A stretch of DNA of 64,000 nt from Pseudomonas sp. MWU13-2100 (GTDB lineage: Bacteria > Pseudomonadota > Gammaproteobacteria > Pseudomonadales > Pseudomonadaceae), in NCBI RefSeq assembly GCF_023242365.1, contig NZ_JALLIX010000012.1, forward strand, positions 62,001 through 126,000, given 5' to 3'. The translations under genes and the position numbers were made by a program. Below are positions 18,492 through 28,064 of this stretch, in pieces. How positions within the stretch are numbered: position 1 is the first letter of the stretch; each line of letters starts with the position of its first letter. The notes under the pieces are model-generated. The model did not search any database. It had not been told where the DNA came from and was given only the letters and a program-made list of their open reading frames with translations.

Positions 18492-20162
18492 TTGTCTAAG
18501 CCTGTCGAACCCTTGCGTTTGCTGCTACTGGCCGATGAGCCTGAGTGGGCGGCCTTGTTGCGCGAGTGTCTGGCTCCTATGGGCGATTCAGCCGTGCTGA
18601 TCCATGCCCCGTCCTGGGAGGTGGTCGGCCGCCTGTTCGAGGCCGACCGCGCGGCGCTCTTGCTGACGGTGCCGAACCTGCAGCCGGCGCCGGGACGCTG
18701 CAACCTGCCGACCATCCTGTTACTGGAAGAGGAACCGTTGGTCGCGCCCCTGGGCGTCAGTGACTGGCTGGTTCGCCAGGGCCTCGATGCACCGACCTTG
18801 CGCCGCTGCCTGCGCCATGTGCGCGAACGCGGCGTGCTGGAAAACACCTTGCAGCGCCTGGCCGAGCAGGATCCGCTGACCGGTATCGCCAATCGCCAGG
18901 GTTTCCAGACCCTGCTGGCGGCGCGCCTGGCCGAGAACGAAGGGCGCGGCCTGGCCCTCGGGCACCTGGACCTGGACAATTTCCGCCATGCCAACGACGC
19001 CCTCGGCCACCAGGCCGGCGACCGGCTGATCCTGCAGGTGGTCGCGCGGCTCAAGAGTCAGCTGGAGGCCGGTGACCAGCTGGCGCGTCTGGGCAGCGAC
19101 GAGTTCGCCCTGCTGATCGACACCCGCCGGGCCCCGCAACGGGCCGAGAGTGTGGCCGAACGGATTGTCGAGGCCATGGCCGAACCTTACTGGGTCGACG
19201 GCGAGAGCCTGTTGATCGGTTGTAGCCTGGGCATCGCCCATACCCGTGCCAATGCCGGGGCCGACCCGCTGATGTGGCATGCGCATATCGCCATGCAGCA
19301 GGCCAAGAGCACCCAGGGCTGCACCTTTCACATCTTCAATGAGCGGATCAATCGCAACGCCCGCAGCCTCGCCGACCTGGAAAGCGAGCTGCGCCGAGCC
19401 CTGCGCCGTGACGAACTGGAACTGCATTACCAGCCGCGCCTCGACCTGGGCAGCGGCCAGATCGTCGGCCTCGAAGCCCTGGTGCGCTGGCGGCATGGCG
19501 AGCGCGGGCTGCTGCCGCCCAGCGAGTTCGTGCCCCTGGCCGAACAAAGCGGCCTGATCGTGCCATTGGGTTACTGGGTGATTTCCCGGGCGCTACGGGA
19601 TATGCAGGCCTTGCGCGAACTGGGGCTGGCACCGCTGCACATGGCGGTCAACCTGTCGTTCCGGCAGTTCCAGGATAGCCAGTTGCTCTCGACCTTGAGC
19701 CGGCTGATTGCCGAGCGCGGCGTCGAGGCGCAATGGCTGGAGTTCGAACTTACCGAAACCGCGGTGATGCGTCGCAGCGACCTGGTCAAGCAGACCATGG
19801 ATGCCCTGGGGCGGCTGGGGGTGCGCTTTTCCCTGGACGACTTCGGCACCGGGTTTTCTTCCTTCGTGCACCTCAACAGCCTGCCGATCGCCTTGCTCAA
19901 GGTGGACAAGAGTTTTGTCGGTGGCATGGAGTCGCGTGAGGAAAACCGCAAGCTGGTGCATGCCATGGTCAACCTGGCCCACAATCTTCATCTGGAAGTG
20001 GTGGCCGAAGGGGTGGAAACCCCGGAGCAACTGGCCTTGCTGCGTGAATTCGGCTGCGACCAGGCCCAGGGCTATCTGATCAGCAAGCCGTTGCCACTGG
20101 CGGAGCTGGTGGAGTACCTGAACTTTGATGCCGCTCAGCCGGCGGTGCAGGAAGTGGTTTGA
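18492..20162 (+). CDS. Cyclic-di-GMP phosphodiesterase with degenerate receiver and GGDEF domains (ProE-like)
   Basis: This is a 556-residue cytoplasmic protein. Residues 1-115 look like a response-receiver fold that lacks the phospho-acceptor Asp (LLLTVPN at that strand). Residues 130-285 form a GGDEF domain with an altered signature GSDEF (201-205). Residues 300-545 form an EAL domain with EAL intact (Glu328), DDFGTGFSS and KVDKSF. The expected activity is c-di-GMP hydrolysis, with the GGDEF likely regulatory. The P. aeruginosa gene at the equivalent place, divergent from rep, is I believe ProE, an active phosphodiesterase. The start is TTG 18492 behind AGGGAG. Confidence 0.88.
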   Translation: MSKPVEPLRLLLLADEPEWAALLRECLAPMGDSAVLIHAPSWEVVGRLFEADRAALLLTVPNLQPAPGRCNLPTILLLEEEPLVAPLGVSDWLVRQGLDAPTLRRCLRHVRERGVLENTLQRLAEQDPLTGIANRQGFQTLLAARLAENEGRGLALGHLDLDNFRHANDALGHQAGDRLILQVVARLKSQLEAGDQLARLGSDEFALLIDTRRAPQRAESVAERIVEAMAEPYWVDGESLLIGCSLGIAHTRANAGADPLMWHAHIAMQQAKSTQGCTFHIFNERINRNARSLADLESELRRALRRDELELHYQPRLDLGSGQIVGLEALVRWRHGERGLLPPSEFVPLAEQSGLIVPLGYWVISRALRDMQALRELGLAPLHMAVNLSFRQFQDSQLLSTLSRLIAERGVEAQWLEFELTETAVMRRSDLVKQTMDALGRLGVRFSLDDFGTGFSSFVHLNSLPIALLKVDKSFVGGMESREENRKLVHAMVNLAHNLHLEVVAEGVETPEQLALLREFGCDQAQGYLISKPLPLAELVEYLNFDAAQPAVQEVV

Positions 20163-20186
20163 CACCATGGGCGGCAGCCTGTCGGT

Positions 20187-21584
20187 TCAGGCTGTATCCA
20201 TGATGCTGCGCCGTGGGCTTTGCGTCCTGGGGTGTCCCAGCATCCGCTTCATCCGCCACTCGAATGCCAGGGTCAGGCTCACCGCCGCGCAGGCCAGGCC
20301 CAGCGCCAGTCCCCACCAGACACCGGTCGGTCCGCCGTTGAAGTCGAACGCCAGCAACCACGCCGCCGGAGCACCGATCAGCCAGTAGCAGGCGAGACCG
20401 ACGAGGAAGGTGGTCTTGGCGTCCTTCAGGCCGCGGATCGCGCCCATGGCGATGGTCTGGGTGCCATCGAACAGCTCGAACCAGGCGGCCACCGCCAGCA
20501 GCCTGACGGCCAGTTCGACGACCGGCTGGAACGCCGGGTCGTGGCGATCCAGAAACAGTCCCACCAACTGGTTCGGCGCCAGCCAGAACAGCGCGGCAAA
20601 GGCGAGCATGGCGGCGGCGCCGAAGGCGATACCGACCCGACCGGCCAGGCGCGCCTCCAGCAGTTGTCCGGCGCCGTAGTGCAGGCCGATGCGCATGGTG
20701 ATGGCATAGGAGATCCCCGCCGGTATCATGAAGGCCGCCGAGACGATCTGCAGGGCGATCTGGTGCGCCGCCAGTTGCGTGCTGCCCATGGTGCCCATGC
20801 ACAGCGCGGCAAAGGCGAACAGCCCGACTTCCACGGCATAGGTGCCACCAATCGGCAGGCCCAGGCGCCAGAGTTCGCGCAGATACTGCCAGTTGGGCCG
20901 CGACAGGCCCCGCAGCAAGGGGTAGTTGCGGTACGCCGGATGCTGCTTGATATGCCAGGCGAGCCCCAGGGCCATGCAACTGGCGACCAGCGCGGTGACC
21001 AGGCCGATCCCCGCCAGGCCCAGCTTGGGCAGGCCGAACAGCCCGTTGATCAGCACGTAGTTGAGGGCGAAGTTGGCCACGGTCCCGCACAGGCTGATCA
21101 CCATCACCGGGGTGGCACGGCCCAGGGCGCTGGTGAAACCACGCAAGGCCATGAAGCTCAGGTAGCCGGGCAGGGCGAACGGCAGCACCGTCAGGAACTG
21201 CGTGGCGGCGTGCACATTGCTCGGCGTCTGGCCGAACATCAGCAGCACCGGCTTGAGGTTCCACAGCAGCAGGCCGGCCACCAGAGCCATGGCCCAGGCC
21301 AGCCAGAGCCCGGCCTGGGTCAGGCGAGTCGCGCCTTCGATATCGCCGGCACCCTGGCGAATGGAGACCAGGGTGCCCACGGCCGCGATCACGCCAATGC
21401 AGAAAATCGACACGAACGAATAACTCGCCGCGCCCAGGCCGCCGCCGGCCAGGGCCTCGGGGCTGAGCCTGGCCATCATCAGGGTGTCGGTCAGCACCAT
21501 CAGCATATGCGCCAACTGCGAGGCGATCAGCGGCCCGGACAACCGCAGAATGGCCCAGAGTTCGGTGCGTGCTGAATGCTTCAT
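20187..21584 (-). CDS. MATE family efflux transporter (NorM-like)
   Basis: This is a 465-residue membrane protein with about twelve helices and the MATE two-lobe pattern. The N-terminal half has GPLIASQLAHMLMVLTDTLMM and the family glycine/alanine-rich motif ALAGGGLGAASYSF; the second half repeats it at LAAHQIALQIVSAAFMIPAGIS. Proteins of this family expel cationic drugs in exchange for H+ or Na+. ATG 21584 was chosen because a GAG ribosome site is correctly spaced for it and not for ATG 21590. It is divergent from the LysR gene, which may control it. Confidence 0.92.
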   Translation of the reverse strand: MKHSARTELWAILRLSGPLIASQLAHMLMVLTDTLMMARLSPEALAGGGLGAASYSFVSIFCIGVIAAVGTLVSIRQGAGDIEGATRLTQAGLWLAWAMALVAGLLLWNLKPVLLMFGQTPSNVHAATQFLTVLPFALPGYLSFMALRGFTSALGRATPVMVISLCGTVANFALNYVLINGLFGLPKLGLAGIGLVTALVASCMALGLAWHIKQHPAYRNYPLLRGLSRPNWQYLRELWRLGLPIGGTYAVEVGLFAFAALCMGTMGSTQLAAHQIALQIVSAAFMIPAGISYAITMRIGLHYGAGQLLEARLAGRVGIAFGAAAMLAFAALFWLAPNQLVGLFLDRHDPAFQPVVELAVRLLAVAAWFELFDGTQTIAMGAIRGLKDAKTTFLVGLACYWLIGAPAAWLLAFDFNGGPTGVWWGLALGLACAAVSLTLAFEWRMKRMLGHPRTQSPRRSIMDTA

Positions 21585-21743
21585 GATCATCAGGCTCGAC
21601 AGGCGGAAGGTAATGAGAACCGTTGATTCTCAGGGTTCCCGGGCATTTGCACAAAGGGATAAAACCGATTGCTCGCATGATAAAAACTCATGCAAAGGCG
21701 GTTTCTGCTAGGGTTGGCGCATTGCGTTATCGGAGCGCTCCCC

Positions 21744-22664
21744 ATGCCTCGCCGTCTGCCTCCCCTGTATGCCTTGCGCGCTTTCGAAGCGGCGGCCCGC
21801 CACAGTTCATTCACCCGGGCGGCGGAGGAACTGTCCATTACCCAGAGTGCGGTCAGCCGGCACATTCGTACCCTCGAAGAGCACTTCGCCTGTCGACTGT
21901 TCCAGCGTAACGGGCGCAATCTGCAACTGACCGAGTCCGCACGCTTGCTGCTGCCGGGGATCCGCGAGGGTTTCGGCGCCCTGGAGCGAGCGTGCAATAC
22001 CTTGCGTGCCGAAGACGACATCCTGCGTATGAAGGCCCCCTCGACCTTGACCATGCGTTGGCTGCTGGCGCGACTGAGCCGCTTCCGGCATTTGCAGGAG
22101 GGCAATGAGGTGCAGCTCACCAGTGCCTGGATGGATGTCGACAGCGTGGACTTCAATCAGGAACCGTTTGACTGCGCGGTACTGCTCAGCAACGGCCATT
22201 TCCCGCCCGACTGGGAGGCCAGCTACCTGTTCTCCGAGTGGTTGATTCCGGTGGGAGCGCCTACGCTGCTCAATGAGCAGCCTTGGGATGCCGAGCGCCT
22301 GGCCAGCGTCGAGTTGTTGCACCCGACACCCGATCGGCGGGACTGGCGTAGCTGGTTGGAGCGCATGGGCTTGTCCGAACGGATCTCGCTCAAGGGCGGC
22401 CAACTGTTCGATACCCTTGAACTGGGCATGATTGCCGCGGCGCGGGGTTACGGGGTGTCCATGGGCGACCTGCTGATGGTGGCCGAGGACGTGGCTCAGG
22501 GACGTCTGAGTTTGCCGTGGCCGACTGCCGTCGACAGTGGTGAGAAATATTACTTGGTCTGGCCGAAAACCCGACCGGGCGGCGAGCGCCTGCGGCGGCT
22601 CAGCGATTTCCTCCAGGGCGAGGTCGCGGCCATGGTCCTGCCCGAAGTCCAGCGTCTGGGCTGA
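21744..22664 (+). CDS. LysR-type transcriptional regulator (GcvA-like)
   Basis: This is a 306-residue LTTR. The winged helix at residues 6-65 ([34 protein letters not shown]) has the GcvA-group form, and a C-terminal substrate-binding domain with [16 protein letters not shown] and [21 protein letters not shown] follows. GGAGCG precedes ATG 21744. The 159-bp divergent region shared with the MATE gene is the natural place for its operator. The effector is unknown; GcvA-like members commonly regulate a single divergent neighbour. Confidence 0.92.
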   Translation: MPRRLPPLYALRAFEAAARHSSFTRAAEELSITQSAVSRHIRTLEEHFACRLFQRNGRNLQLTESARLLLPGIREGFGALERACNTLRAEDDILRMKAPSTLTMRWLLARLSRFRHLQEGNEVQLTSAWMDVDSVDFNQEPFDCAVLLSNGHFPPDWEASYLFSEWLIPVGAPTLLNEQPWDAERLASVELLHPTPDRRDWRSWLERMGLSERISLKGGQLFDTLELGMIAAARGYGVSMGDLLMVAEDVAQGRLSLPWPTAVDSGEKYYLVWPKTRPGGERLRRLSDFLQGEVAAMVLPEVQRLG

Positions 22665-22845
22665 TACGCTGTTTTTGGCGGCCGCTGATATCCGTCCAAA
22701 TGACTCAAGTATTCGCTGGCGCCGCCGAATCTACCGACATGGAACCGGCGTCAAAAAACGGTTCGTGCATACCTTGTTCATTGGAAATGTTTCCATGTGG
22801 CTTGCCAGTACCCACAGGATTCGCCGCCCGCCCAGGAGCCGTATC

Positions 22846-24822
22846 ATGTCTCGACCTCGTGCCCGAATTGCCTCGCAACTGGGGCTGGCACTCGCCGTTA
22901 TCCTCGCGCTGGTGATCAGTGGCAGCACCGTGTTTGCCCTGCGTTCGCTGGACTCGGCCAACCTCGACACCCGCGAAGAACACCTGGCCAGCGAAGCACG
23001 CCTGCTGGCCGACCAGTTGAACACTTTCCACGGCACCTTGCGCGAAAGTACCCAGCGCCTGAGCGGATTGTTCGAAAAACGTTTCAGCAGTGGCCTGAGC
23101 GTGCGTCCCGAGCAAATGATCGCCGTGGGCAGCGTGCAAGCTCCGGGCCTGTACCTGGGCAATGAACTGCTGAACAACAACTTTACCGAGGTGGATGCGT
23201 TCAAACAGATGTCCGCGGGTGTCGCGACCCTGTTCGTGCGCAGTGGTGAGGACTTCGTCCGGGTCAGCACCTCCCTGACCAAGCAGGACGGCAGTCGCGC
23301 CATCGGCACCTTGCTCGATCACCAGCATCCGGCCTACCAGCGTTTGCTGGCGGGCCAGGCGTACGTCGGACGTGCGCTGCTGTTCGACCGATCCTACATG
23401 ACCCAGTACACACCGGTACGCGATGCTGACGGCAAGGTAATCGCTGTGCTGTTCGTCGGTTTCGACTACACCGATGCGCAGAATGCCCAGTTCGACAACC
23501 TCAAGCGCTTTCGCATCGGTGCGACCGGTTCCCTGGCCTTGCTCGATGAGCAGAAACATTGGCTGGTGCCGCCTGCCGGGGTGACGGATCTTGCACAGGC
23601 AATCCCGGTGGTTGTCGATCTGGTCCGACAACCGGGCCATGGGCGCTTCTGGAGTGACAAGAACGAGGACTTCTACAGTGTGGCGGTGACCTTTGAAGGG
23701 GGGCCGTGGACCGTGGTGGCGAGCTTGCCCAAAGCCGAGATCCGCGCCGTGACCTGGAACGTTGGCATTAAACTGGTAATTGGCAGCCTGCTGGCGATGC
23801 TGCTGGCCGTCGGCGCGGCGATCTGGCTGTTGCGCAGCAAGTTGCGGCCCCTGGGCGATCTGGTACGCCAGGCGCAAGCCCTGGGGGCGGGGGACTTGAG
23901 CGTGCGCCTGGATGTGTCCAGCCATGACGAGATCGGCCAGTTGGCTGACAGCTTCAACCAGATGGGACAGGCACTGTCCTCGATGGTCGAGCACATCCGC
24001 AAGGCGGCGGCCGAGGTCAGCACTCGCGCCCATGTACTCACCGGCTTGTCCGGCGGTGCCTATGAAGGGATCGAGCAGCAATCCGGCGAGATCAGCAGCA
24101 TGGCTGGTGCCGTGGAGCAGTTCAGTGCCACCTCGCTGAATATCGCCGACAACATGGGCAATACCGAGCGGCTGGCCCAGGAGAATGCCCGGCAGACGCG
24201 CATCGGGCGTACCGCCATGGAGGAGGCTTCGACGTCCCTGGAGCAGATCGCCGGTTCCCTGGGCAGCACGGCGCAGGTGATCAACGCCCTGGGGCAACGC
24301 TCCGAGGAAATCGGCGGGATTGTCGGGGTGATCACCTCGATTGCCGATCAGACCAACCTGTTGGCGCTGAACGCGGCCATCGAAGCCGCCCGTGCTGGTG
24401 AACAGGGCCGCGGCTTTGCGGTGGTGGCGGATGAGGTGCGTAGCCTGGCGGGGCGTACTCGTGAGGCCACCGACCAGATCTCCGGGATGATCCAGAGTAT
24501 CCAGCAACAGACCGGTCACGCCATCAGCACCATGGAAGAGGGCAATCGGTTGATGCAGGAAGGTCTGTCGCGCAATGCCAATGTGGCTTCGGCCCTGGCG
24601 CAGATCGACGAGCAGAGCCGTTCGGCCGGTCAGCAGTTCGCCGTTATCACCACCGCGACCCAGGAACAGAGCAGCACCGCGACCCGGCTCAGCGGCAACC
24701 TGCAGGGTATTGCCCTGGCCAACAGCGAGCAGCGCGAGGTGGTATCCAACCTGGCGCTCACGGCCCGGGAGCTGGAGACCCTGGCGACGGAGCTGCGTCA
24801 GGAAGTGGATCAGTTTCGCTGA
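22846..24822 (+). CDS. Methyl-accepting chemotaxis protein with Cache_3-Cache_2 sensor
   Basis: This is a 658-residue receptor. Membrane helix 1 spans about 12-32, a long periplasmic sensor about 33-295 (with [25 protein letters not shown] and [25 protein letters not shown], the Cache_3-Cache_2 pattern), helix 2 about 300-322, then a HAMP and a cytoplasmic signalling domain. The conserved hairpin tip is [20 protein letters not shown] followed by [22 protein letters not shown] 22846 follows CCAGGAGCC; the open frame runs further upstream without purpose. The ligand is not evident; several pseudomonad receptors with this sensor bind organic acids. No pentapeptide CheR tether is seen at the C-terminus. 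Confidence 0.93.
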   Translation: MSRPRARIASQLGLALAVILALVISGSTVFALRSLDSANLDTREEHLASEARLLADQLNTFHGTLRESTQRLSGLFEKRFSSGLSVRPEQMIAVGSVQAPGLYLGNELLNNNFTEVDAFKQMSAGVATLFVRSGEDFVRVSTSLTKQDGSRAIGTLLDHQHPAYQRLLAGQAYVGRALLFDRSYMTQYTPVRDADGKVIAVLFVGFDYTDAQNAQFDNLKRFRIGATGSLALLDEQKHWLVPPAGVTDLAQAIPVVVDLVRQPGHGRFWSDKNEDFYSVAVTFEGGPWTVVASLPKAEIRAVTWNVGIKLVIGSLLAMLLAVGAAIWLLRSKLRPLGDLVRQAQALGAGDLSVRLDVSSHDEIGQLADSFNQMGQALSSMVEHIRKAAAEVSTRAHVLTGLSGGAYEGIEQQSGEISSMAGAVEQFSATSLNIADNMGNTERLAQENARQTRIGRTAMEEASTSLEQIAGSLGSTAQVINALGQRSEEIGGIVGVITSIADQTNLLALNAAIEAARAGEQGRGFAVVADEVRSLAGRTREATDQISGMIQSIQQQTGHAISTMEEGNRLMQEGLSRNANVASALAQIDEQSRSAGQQFAVITTATQEQSSTATRLSGNLQGIALANSEQREVVSNLALTARELETLATELRQEVDQFR

Positions 24823-24905
24823 GACGGCGCCTCGTCGCAGGCGCTGAAATACGGGGGGAGTACATGCGGTCCTTGAACTGATGGATATTTGTCAGGCTGA
24901 CTTGC

Positions 24906-24917
24906 TGAAACGTTTCA
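24906..24917. promoter_or_regulatory. Perfect TGAAACGTTTCA palindrome (Cra/LacI-family operator type)
   Basis: This 12-bp dyad lies 42 bp before the start codon of the aldose-epimerase-like gene. It equals the ideal FruR/Cra operator core and resembles LacI-family sites in pseudomonads. The regulator identity is inference. Confidence 0.55.
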
Positions 24918-24958
24918 TCAGCGTTATAAAAGTCGGACAATTCCAATAAGGACAGCTC

Positions 24959-26173
24959 ATGACTTCTCTCCGCTTGCTCTTCGGTGTCACCGCCCTGACC
25001 GCAGCTTCCCATGCCATGGCCTGGGACTACGTGCTGCTCGACAGCGACACCCCCGCGCAGAACCGCCAGATCACCAGTCAGCAACTGGGGATCAAGACCG
25101 CCAAGCCCTTCTCCGTGACGATGCGCACCTTGCATGGTGGCCGCCAGGAAGGGGTCAGCATCGTCGATATCGACAACGGCACGATGAAACTCTCGGTAGT
25201 ACCGACGCGGGGCATGAACGTCCTGCACGCGTCCGTGGGCGATGTGCGCCTGGGCTGGGACTCGCCGGTCAAGGAGGTGGTCAATCCGGCCTTTATCGAA
25301 CTTAACGGACGTGGTGGCCTGGGCTGGCTGGAGGGCTTCAACGAGATGGTGGTGCGTTGCGGCTATGAGTGGGTCGGGCATCCAGGGCTCGATAACGGTG
25401 AACTGCTGACCTTGCACGGGCGGGCGGCGAACATTCCGGCCAGCAAGGTCACCCTGCATATCGATGAGCAACCACCTTATGCCATCCGTTTGCAAGGTGA
25501 GCTGAAGGAGCAGGCGTTCAAGAAAGTCGACTTCTCGGTGGCTACCGAACTGTCGACGGTTCCCGGCAGCGTGAGTTTTGCGCTCAATGACACACTGACC
25601 AACAACGGCGATTATCCGAAGGAATACCAGGCGCTGTATCACAGCAACTTCAGTACTCCGTTCCTGGAGCAGGGAGCGCGCTTCGTGGCGCCGGTGAAGC
25701 AGGTGTCGCCGTTCAACGACAAGGCCAAGGGCGACCTGCCAGATTGGCAGACCTACCGTGCGCCGACCAAAGACTATGACGAGACTGTCTACAACGTCGT
25801 GCCGTATGCCGATGCCAAGGGCGACACCCTGGCGGTGCTGCACAACAAGGCCGGCAGTCTCGGGGTTTCGCTTGGGTTCAATACCCAGCAACTGCCGGTG
25901 TTCTCCCTGTGGAAAAACACCGATACCCAGGGCCAGGGCTATGTCACCGGGCTGGAGCCGGGGACCAGCTTCTCCTATAACCGCCATTACCAGCGCCCGC
26001 TGGGCTTGGTGCCGACCATCGAGGCCGGGCAGAAACGCCAGTTCCAGATCAGCTATAGCCTGCTGGCGGACAAGGCGGCTGTGGATAAGGCGGTGCAGCA
26101 GGTGACGCAGATTCAGGACGGGCGCAAGACGGAGGTGCGGGGCACGCCGTTGGTGGATCTGAGTAAGGAATAA
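24959..26173 (+). CDS. Exported aldose 1-epimerase family protein (DUF4432)
   Basis: This is a 404-residue protein with a signal peptide (MTSLRLLFGVTALTAASHAMA, cut before WDYVLL) and a galactose-mutarotase-like beta sandwich of the DUF4432 type. Indicators are MKLSVVPTRGMNVLHASVGDVRLGW, LEGFNEMVVRCGYEW, YHSNFSTPFLEQGARF and LEPGTSFSYNRHYQRPLG. DUF4432 members probably act on sugars, but no reaction is established that I know of, and a periplasmic location is notable. The gene is single, between the chemoreceptor and comM, with a terminator after it and a Cra-like palindrome before it, both supporting a sugar-linked role. Confidence 0.85.
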   Translation: MTSLRLLFGVTALTAASHAMAWDYVLLDSDTPAQNRQITSQQLGIKTAKPFSVTMRTLHGGRQEGVSIVDIDNGTMKLSVVPTRGMNVLHASVGDVRLGWDSPVKEVVNPAFIELNGRGGLGWLEGFNEMVVRCGYEWVGHPGLDNGELLTLHGRAANIPASKVTLHIDEQPPYAIRLQGELKEQAFKKVDFSVATELSTVPGSVSFALNDTLTNNGDYPKEYQALYHSNFSTPFLEQGARFVAPVKQVSPFNDKAKGDLPDWQTYRAPTKDYDETVYNVVPYADAKGDTLAVLHNKAGSLGVSLGFNTQQLPVFSLWKNTDTQGQGYVTGLEPGTSFSYNRHYQRPLGLVPTIEAGQKRQFQISYSLLADKAAVDKAVQQVTQIQDGRKTEVRGTPLVDLSKE

Positions 26174-26183
26174 CCCGGTGGGG

Positions 26184-26221
26184 AGGGCCTGGCCGATGAT
26201 GGGGTGTTGCGGCCAGGCCTT
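26184..26221. terminator. Hairpin between DUF4432 gene and comM (convergent)
   Basis: AGGGCCTGGCCG (26184-26195) pairs with CGGCCAGGCCTT (26210-26221) over a 14-nt loop. It lies 10 bases after the DUF4432 stop and can serve both converging genes. Confidence 0.75.
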
Positions 26222-26239
26222 GTTCAAGTGATGCCACTT

Positions 26240-27733
26240 CTATTGAGACACTGGCCGATACTGCAACGCTTCGGCCAGATGCTCGCGGCTTATGTTTTCC
26301 ACCTGTTCCAGATCCGCCAAGGTGCGCGCCACCTTGAGCAGTCGATGGGCTGCCCGTAGCGAAAGCGTCAGCCGTTCACACGCAGTTTCCAGCCACTTTT
26401 CATCGCCTGTGGATAACGTGCAGTGCGCGCGCAGCGCCGGTAAATCGAGAAATGCATTGGTACATCCCTGACGCTGTTGCTGACGTTGCCGGGCTTCGGC
26501 GACCCGGGCGGCAGCCTGTGCGGTGTTATCACCGTCTTGCTGGCTGGGGCTGAGTGCCGTGGCTTCACGGGCCACGGTCAGGTGCAGGTCGATGCGGTCC
26601 AGCAGCGGGCCGGAGAGTTTGTTGCTGTAGCGCTGGATCTGTTCCGGGGTGCAGCGGCAACGTCCGCTGGGGTCGCCAAGATATCCACAGGGGCAGGGAT
26701 TCATCGCCGCCACCAGCTGGAAACGTGCCGGGAAGCGCACCCGGTCGCGGGCGCGGGAAATCACGATATGACCGGACTCAAGTGGTTCGCGCAGAACCTC
26801 CAGTACCTTGCGGTCAAATTCTGGCAATTCATCCAGGAAGAGCACGCCGTGGTGTGCCAGGGTTATTTCACCCGGTCGTGGCCGGGAGCCGCCACCTACC
26901 AGCGCCGGACCCGAGGCTGAGTGATGCGGTTGGCGAAACGGTCGCTGCGGCCAACTGCTCAACGGCACATGACTGGCGACCGACTGGATGGCGGCAACCT
27001 CCAGGGCTTCCTGTTCGTCCAACGGCGGTAGCAAACCGGGGAGACGGCTGGCGAGCAGGGTCTTGCCGGTGCCGGGCGGACCGCTGAACAACAGGTTATG
27101 CGCTCCGGCGGCGGCGATCAGCAGGGCGCGCTTGGCGGCGAGTTGGCCTTGTACTTCGCTCAGGTCCGGGTAGGGCTTGCTCAGGTGCAGCAGGCCACTG
27201 GATTCGAAAGGTTTGAGGGGGGCATGTCCATTGAGATGGGCCACCAGTTGCAGTAGATGGTCGACGGCAATCACCGTCAGCCCGGAGGCCAGCGAGGCCT
27301 CTTCGGCATTGGCTTGCGGCACCACCAGGGTACGCCCGGCGGCACGCGCGGCCAGCGCCGCCGGCAGCACGCCTTGCACCGGGCGGATGGCCCCGGACAA
27401 GGCCAGTTCGCCCAGGCATTCCAGGTTGTCCAGGGTCAGGGCGGGTACCTGCACGCTGGCGGCCAGGATGCCGAGGGCAATCGCCAGGTCGAAGCGTCCG
27501 CCGTCCTTGGGCAGATCCGCCGGAGCGAGGTTCAGGGTAATGCGTCGTGCCGGAAAATCGAGGGCCGAGTTGAGGATCGCACTGCGGACCCGGTCCTTGC
27601 TTTCCTTCACGGCGGTTTCGGGCAGCCCTACGAGCGTGAGCATCGGCAAGCCGTTGGCCAGATGGGTTTCGACGGTGACGGCGGGGGCTTCCACGCCCAC
27701 CTGGGCGCGACTGTGGACGATGGCCAGGGACAT
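26240..27733 (-). CDS. comM: ComM/YifB family Mg-chelatase-like AAA+ ATPase
   Basis: This is a 497-residue protein with an N-terminal lon-protease-like substrate domain (residues 1-170), then a Mg-chelatase-type AAA+ module. Visible motifs are Walker A SGPPGTGKTLLASRLPGLLP (about 217-236), Walker B GVLFLDELPEF and CGYLGDPSGRCRC, a zinc-finger-like insert. ComM is a helicase promoting branch migration during natural transformation, and the family is widespread. CAAGGAAAG precedes ATG 27733. In some gamma-proteobacteria comM is an integration hotspot; here the gene is intact but foreign-looking genes lie directly upstream of its start. Confidence 0.94.
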   Translation of the reverse strand: MSLAIVHSRAQVGVEAPAVTVETHLANGLPMLTLVGLPETAVKESKDRVRSAILNSALDFPARRITLNLAPADLPKDGGRFDLAIALGILAASVQVPALTLDNLECLGELALSGAIRPVQGVLPAALAARAAGRTLVVPQANAEEASLASGLTVIAVDHLLQLVAHLNGHAPLKPFESSGLLHLSKPYPDLSEVQGQLAAKRALLIAAAGAHNLLFSGPPGTGKTLLASRLPGLLPPLDEQEALEVAAIQSVASHVPLSSWPQRPFRQPHHSASGPALVGGGSRPRPGEITLAHHGVLFLDELPEFDRKVLEVLREPLESGHIVISRARDRVRFPARFQLVAAMNPCPCGYLGDPSGRCRCTPEQIQRYSNKLSGPLLDRIDLHLTVAREATALSPSQQDGDNTAQAAARVAEARQRQQQRQGCTNAFLDLPALRAHCTLSTGDEKWLETACERLTLSLRAAHRLLKVARTLADLEQVENISREHLAEALQYRPVSQ

Positions 27734-28064
27734 GTTCTTTCCTTGAACGCGAAGGGGCCGCTTCCTGCGGTTCTGGAAGACTAGTTGAGTGGGGGAGGGG
27801 CTTGGGGGCTTTTATGTGTCCAGACGATTCGTTGTCTGCTCGTGGGGCGTGACGCAAGGTTAGCGCTGGGCAGTGAGGTCGCCAGAAACAAGTAGGCCCC
27901 GCATAACGGGGCCACATATACCTAGGTTCTTCACCGTTTCAGTAACCCGGGAGTGGAATGACCAGGGCTGCGAAGAAATTGTATTGGAATCTTTTTTCTC
28001 TTGGTAGTGATGGCAACAGCGGACCGGCGCTCACTGCATTTGATACGTCGCTCCCAAGGTTGGC
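27734..28064. other. Non-coding gap between comM and Fic gene
   Basis: No gene is seen in these 331 bases. They hold the comM promoter side, a G-rich stretch (27790-27810) and the hairpin listed separately at 27895. The left edge of the accessory region must fall here, but no direct repeat marks it. Confidence 0.6.
27895..27913 (-). terminator. Compact hairpin downstream of the mobile mystery pair
   Basis: GGCCCCG (27895-27901) pairs with CGGGGCC (27907-27913) across CATAA. Read leftward it is followed by TACTTGTTTCT, a modest T-run, suiting a terminator for the HTH-Fic transcript. Confidence 0.55.

Noticed and set aside
22705..24519. Leftward open frame of 604 residues opposite the chemoreceptor gene
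   Set aside because: It mirrors codons of a clear MCP, has no domain of its own and no ribosome site. Long antisense frames are common in G+C-rich coding DNA.
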